The translations under genes were made by a program, and so were the position numbers. The notes under the pieces were generated by a model that saw only the letters and a program-made list of their open reading frames with translations, was not told the origin of the DNA and did not search any database. From Planctomycetia bacterium (GTDB lineage Bacteria; Planctomycetota; PLA2; JAEUHO01), in NCBI GenBank assembly GCA_030618975.1, contig JAUXCH010000196.1, forward strand, positions 1 to 8,051: a stretch of DNA of 8,051 nucleotides. The letters run 5' to 3'. Shown here in pieces: positions 5,752-8,051 of this stretch. Position 1 is the stretch's first letter. Each line of letters begins with the position of its first letter.

Positions 5752-5955
5752 ATGCGACGCCGGACCGGCCTCGTTCTGCTCCTCCTTGCCTGCGTTGGCG
5801 TGTGGGGCGGGTGCGTCGACATGCCCGACCCGACGCTCGACGAGAATGACCCCGGGCGCCACGCTCGTGACTACACCGTGCGGCCGAGTCCGCAGACGCT
5901 CTCCGTCTTCGACCTGGCCAGCCCCAGCCAGCGCTCGTTCGACCCGTATCCCTGA
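5752..5955 (+). CDS. Small putative lipoprotein
   Basis: A 67-residue protein. Residues 2-4 are RRR, residues 6-20 are a hydrophobic core (GLVLLLLACVGVWGG), and Cys21 follows in a VWGGC lipobox-like context, so export and lipid anchoring at Cys21 are likely. The mature part of about 47 residues is hydrophilic, rich in Pro, Asp and Ser (DMPDPTLDENDPG, then SPQTLSVFDLASPSQ) and has no recognisable domain. The start ATG has only a GGCGG run directly before it, a poor ribosome binding site, so the start is less certain than the frame. It is divergent from the baeRF gene and convergent with the pentapeptide-repeat gene, whose stop is 30 bases away. The TGA stop lies inside a 15-bp tandem duplication. 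No homologue recognised; a real secreted peptide is likely from the signal sequence. Confidence 0.65.
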   Translation: MRRRTGLVLLLLACVGVWGGCVDMPDPTLDENDPGRHARDYTVRPSPQTLSVFDLASPSQRSFDPYP

Positions 5956-5978
5956 TCCACGACTCCCTGATCCACGAC
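5949..5978 (+). repeat. Perfect 15-bp tandem duplication
   Basis: The unit TCCCTGATCCACGAC occurs twice in a row without mismatch (5949-5963 and 5964-5978). The first copy contains the TGA stop codon of the small lipoprotein gene; the second lies between it and the end of the pentapeptide-repeat gene at 5986. It looks like a slippage duplication and leaves the coding ends intact. Confidence 0.9.
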
Positions 5979-5985
5979 GCGCGGC

Positions 5986-7869
5986 CTACTCGAGGATCGC
6001 GCGGCAGTGGCGGAAGTGAATCGCCTGTCTCGCGTCGTACCGGGCCTCCCTGAGGTCCACGAGGTAGAAGTCCGCCTCTTCCACGTGCGCGCCGCGAAGG
6101 TCCGCGCCCCGCAGGTTCGCCTTCCGGATCTCCTCGACGCTCTTGACTCCCGCGTCCTGGTCGTCGTCCGTGTAGAAGCCCGTGCGGCTGCCCTCGCTCG
6201 CGTACGGGCTGAAGACGAGGCCGCTGCGCGAGGAGCCGAGGTGGAACGACACGTGCCGGAGGCAGGCGCCGCGCAGATCGGCCCCCTCGAGGTTCACGTA
6301 GGCCATCTCGGCCCCCGTGAGCTGGGCGTCCCGGAGGTTGGCGCACGGGAGCACGGCCCCCGTGAGTCGTGCCTGGAGCAGCCACGCGGATTCGAAGTCG
6401 GTACCGGGCAGCTCGATCCCCTCGAGGTGGGCCTTCCTGAGGCGGGCCCGCCTGAACGAGGCGCCCTTCAGCGTCACCGAGCGAAAGTCCATCTCTTCGA
6501 AGAGGACGTACCAGAAGTCGGCCTGCGAGAAGTCCGCGCCCTCGATCTTCGATCCGGTCAACCGGGCGCCGCGAAACGAGGCGCCCCAGGCCCGGCACTG
6601 CCCGAGATCGGCCCGGAGGAGGTGGGCCTCGTCCAGGACGGCCTCGTCGAGGACCGCCCCGGTGAAGTCCGCTCTCGGGAAGGAGGCACACCCGGCGTGC
6701 GCCCGCGCCAGGTTCGCCTCCCGGAAGCACGCGCCCTCTGCACCCATACGTTCCAGATCGGCCCCGCGCAGGTCGGCGCCCGAGAGATCCGCGCCGGCCA
6801 GGTCCGCCTCCACCAGGTTCGCTCCCCGCAGGTGCGCCGAAACGAGGTTCGCCTGCGGCAATCGGATCCCCGCGAGGGACATGTCCTCCGCGTCGAGGCC
6901 GGGTAGCCAGGCCGACGGAAGGTGGAGCCCGCGGGTGTCGGGCGCCTTCGCGTCCAGGTGGTCGCGAAGCCAGGACGGGTCGTCTACGTGCAGGAGGCTG
7001 CCGGCCCACGACGCGAGCCACGGGTCCTCGCCCTCGAGCGCCGAGCGTAGCGTCTTGCGGGTCGCTCCGTCGTCCGCGGCGAGCCGGGACACCCCGCGCA
7101 GGAACTCCGGATCGTCGGGTCCTCCTCCAGCTCCGGTCAGCAGGGACACGTCTCCCGCCCCCAACCGCCCCGCCAGGTGGTCGGCGAGCCAGAGCCGTCG
7201 GGTGGGGCGCTGCTGGAGGGTGGGATGAGTCTCGAGGACCCGGCGCTCCACGGCCTCGTCTTCCGGAGACCGGCTCCTCCTCCCGGAGACGTCCCGCATC
7301 AGGCAGCGGGCGAGGGCGCCGGCCTGCTGCGGGGGCACGTCGAGGGCGCGCGCGTGGGCCGACAGCGCGTCGTCCGGCCCTCCCAGGGCGGGGTCCGCCG
7401 CCATCGCGTCCAGCACGAGCGCCCAGAGCTGGGGGCAGCCGCCCAGCAGCGTGCGGTCGATCCCGGTACGGATCCTGCCGAAGACGTCCTCGCGGTGTTC
7501 CGGATGACACGCGGTCAGGTACTCGAGGATCTCGTCGAGCCCCCAGTCCGCCAGCGGCGCGGGGACCACGCCGAGGCGTCGACCGTGCCGGTCCGCCGTC
7601 GAGGTCACGACGACGACCTGCTCCCCGGAATCCAGGAGGTCCCCGGGCCCCACGGGCCCGTGCACGTCCAGGCGCTCCCGCTCTCCCAGCTCCGCGCGCA
7701 GGTGGGCCAGTGCCGTTCGCTTGCCCCAACCGGGTGCCCCGGTCACCTGGAGCACGCCGTACCGCTCTTCCGCGAGCAGGTCGCTCACGAGGTCCTCGAG
7801 CCGCAGGACTTCCTTGGAGAACGGGGAGTGGACACGGGGACGCACGGGCGCCCCGGCGGGCTCCGACAT
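5986..7869 (-). CDS. Pentapeptide-repeat protein with degenerate P-loop N-terminal domain
   Basis: A 627-residue protein without signal peptide or membrane segment. Residues about 37-60 look like a P-loop region (VLQVTGAPGWGKRTALAHL), but the Ser/Thr after the Walker Lys is Arg51, and the hydrophobic strand VVVVTST (85-91) lacks Walker B acids. Nucleotide hydrolysis is therefore doubtful. Residues about 100-310 are helical and unassigned. From about 316 to 540 the A(D/N)Lxx pattern repeats every five residues almost without break, about 45 pentapeptides, for example NLVEADLAGADLSGADLRGA (351-370). This predicts a right-handed quadrilateral beta-helix. A 43-residue insert (541-583) interrupts it, then repeats resume (584-616). 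NTPase plus pentapeptide architectures occur in STAND-like sensor and signalling proteins; this one could be an inactive relative. ATG at 7869 is chosen for GGAGGT eight bases upstream; the frame is open to 8031 but that part lacks domain or start signals. Confidence 0.85.
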   Translation of the reverse strand: MSEPAGAPVRPRVHSPFSKEVLRLEDLVSDLLAEERYGVLQVTGAPGWGKRTALAHLRAELGERERLDVHGPVGPGDLLDSGEQVVVVTSTADRHGRRLGVVPAPLADWGLDEILEYLTACHPEHREDVFGRIRTGIDRTLLGGCPQLWALVLDAMAADPALGGPDDALSAHARALDVPPQQAGALARCLMRDVSGRRSRSPEDEAVERRVLETHPTLQQRPTRRLWLADHLAGRLGAGDVSLLTGAGGGPDDPEFLRGVSRLAADDGATRKTLRSALEGEDPWLASWAGSLLHVDDPSWLRDHLDAKAPDTRGLHLPSAWLPGLDAEDMSLAGIRLPQANLVSAHLRGANLVEADLAGADLSGADLRGADLERMGAEGACFREANLARAHAGCASFPRADFTGAVLDEAVLDEAHLLRADLGQCRAWGASFRGARLTGSKIEGADFSQADFWYVLFEEMDFRSVTLKGASFRRARLRKAHLEGIELPGTDFESAWLLQARLTGAVLPCANLRDAQLTGAEMAYVNLEGADLRGACLRHVSFHLGSSRSGLVFSPYASEGSRTGFYTDDDQDAGVKSVEEIRKANLRGADLRGAHVEEADFYLVDLREARYDARQAIHFRHCRAILE

Positions 7870-7877
7870 GACTCGCC

Positions 7878-7883
7878 ACCTCC
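7878..7883 (-). promoter_or_regulatory. Shine-Dalgarno site of the pentapeptide-repeat gene
   Basis: GGAGGT on the minus strand lies eight bases before the ATG at 7869 and is the strongest ribosome binding site in the window. It decides this start over upstream in-frame codons. Confidence 0.75.
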
Positions 7884-7914
7884 CACTGGATGCCCGGGCG
7901 GCACCCGCCACCGC

Positions 7915-7944
7915 ATTGTGGACCGGGCCCCGCCTCCGGCTCAA
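7915..7944 (-). promoter_or_regulatory. Weak candidate promoter of the pentapeptide-repeat gene
   Basis: On the minus strand TTGAGC (7939-7944) and CACAAT (7915-7920) are separated by 18 bases, each matching four of six positions of the sigma-70 boxes. A transcript starting near 7908 would have a leader of about 40 bases. This is a chance-level match in isolation. The remainder of the upstream region up to 8051 shows nothing else I can name. Confidence 0.25.
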
Positions 7945-8051
7945 GCCCGCTCTGACTTCCAAAGCCCTCACAGAACTCCTGGCGTGCAACATCTCCCCCG
8001 AGGCTTCGTTTTCCCTCCCCGGACTGAACACCTTCGTAACCGGGTCCGAAC

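Noticed and set aside
5641..5862. Longer baeRF protein starting at 5862
   Set aside because: It would overlap the divergent lipoprotein gene, and baeRF similarity begins right after the ATG at 5640, which has a good ribosome binding site.
4448..7879. A 1143-codon open frame on the minus strand
   Set aside because: It crosses three well-supported genes in another frame, is rich in Arg/Gly/Pro and has no domain. It is a by-product of very high G+C.
7870..8031. N-terminal extension of the pentapeptide-repeat protein to 8031
   Set aside because: A strong GGAGGT precedes the ATG at 7869, and the extra residues are Arg-rich with no recognisable start signal or domain.

Overview
The window is a very GC-rich bacterial segment of roughly 70% G+C by eye, with G/C-dominated third codon positions. 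The lipoproteins, secretin-like protein, ABC exporter, bacterial eRF1-like protein and large pentapeptide-repeat protein suggest a Gram-negative environmental bacterium, perhaps Planctomycetota or Myxococcota. No marker gene is present, so this placement is an inference. The first ~183 bases differ sharply: about 46% G+C (82 of 180 by hand count), with an open minus-strand frame of enterobacterial or plasmid/phage-like codon use. They are best read as a foreign or chimeric end.

Left block (184-3379, plus strand): a 5'-truncated secretin-like protein, a two-part ABC-2 family permease (477 aa) and its ATPase (318 aa). The first gap is 44 nt and the second 2 nt, so this looks like one operon encoding an envelope-related export system.

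Middle block (3377-4485): a TraB/GumN (Tiki-like) family lipoprotein gene on the minus strand lies between two copies of a 110-bp imperfect inverted-repeat element (3379-3488 and 4374-4483). The elements supply the gene's Shine-Dalgarno site, start codon, first 24 codons (n- and h-regions of the signal peptide), last 11 codons and stop codon. The outer arms of the pair form a perfect 34-bp inverted repeat beginning with TGA. Those two TGA triplets are the stop codons of the convergent flanking genes. The unit therefore looks like a repeat-bounded cassette dropped between two convergent genes, and it is the most unusual structure in the window.

Right block (4483-8051): a bacterial eRF1-like (baeRF) protein on the minus strand; a divergent 67-aa lipoprotein on the plus strand whose 3' end carries a 15-bp tandem duplication; and a 627-aa minus-strand protein with a degenerate P-loop N-terminus and a long pentapeptide-repeat helix. 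No RNA gene, CRISPR array or transposase gene was found. The only stretches without genes are short: about 110 bases at 5641-5751 and about 180 bases at 7870-8051.
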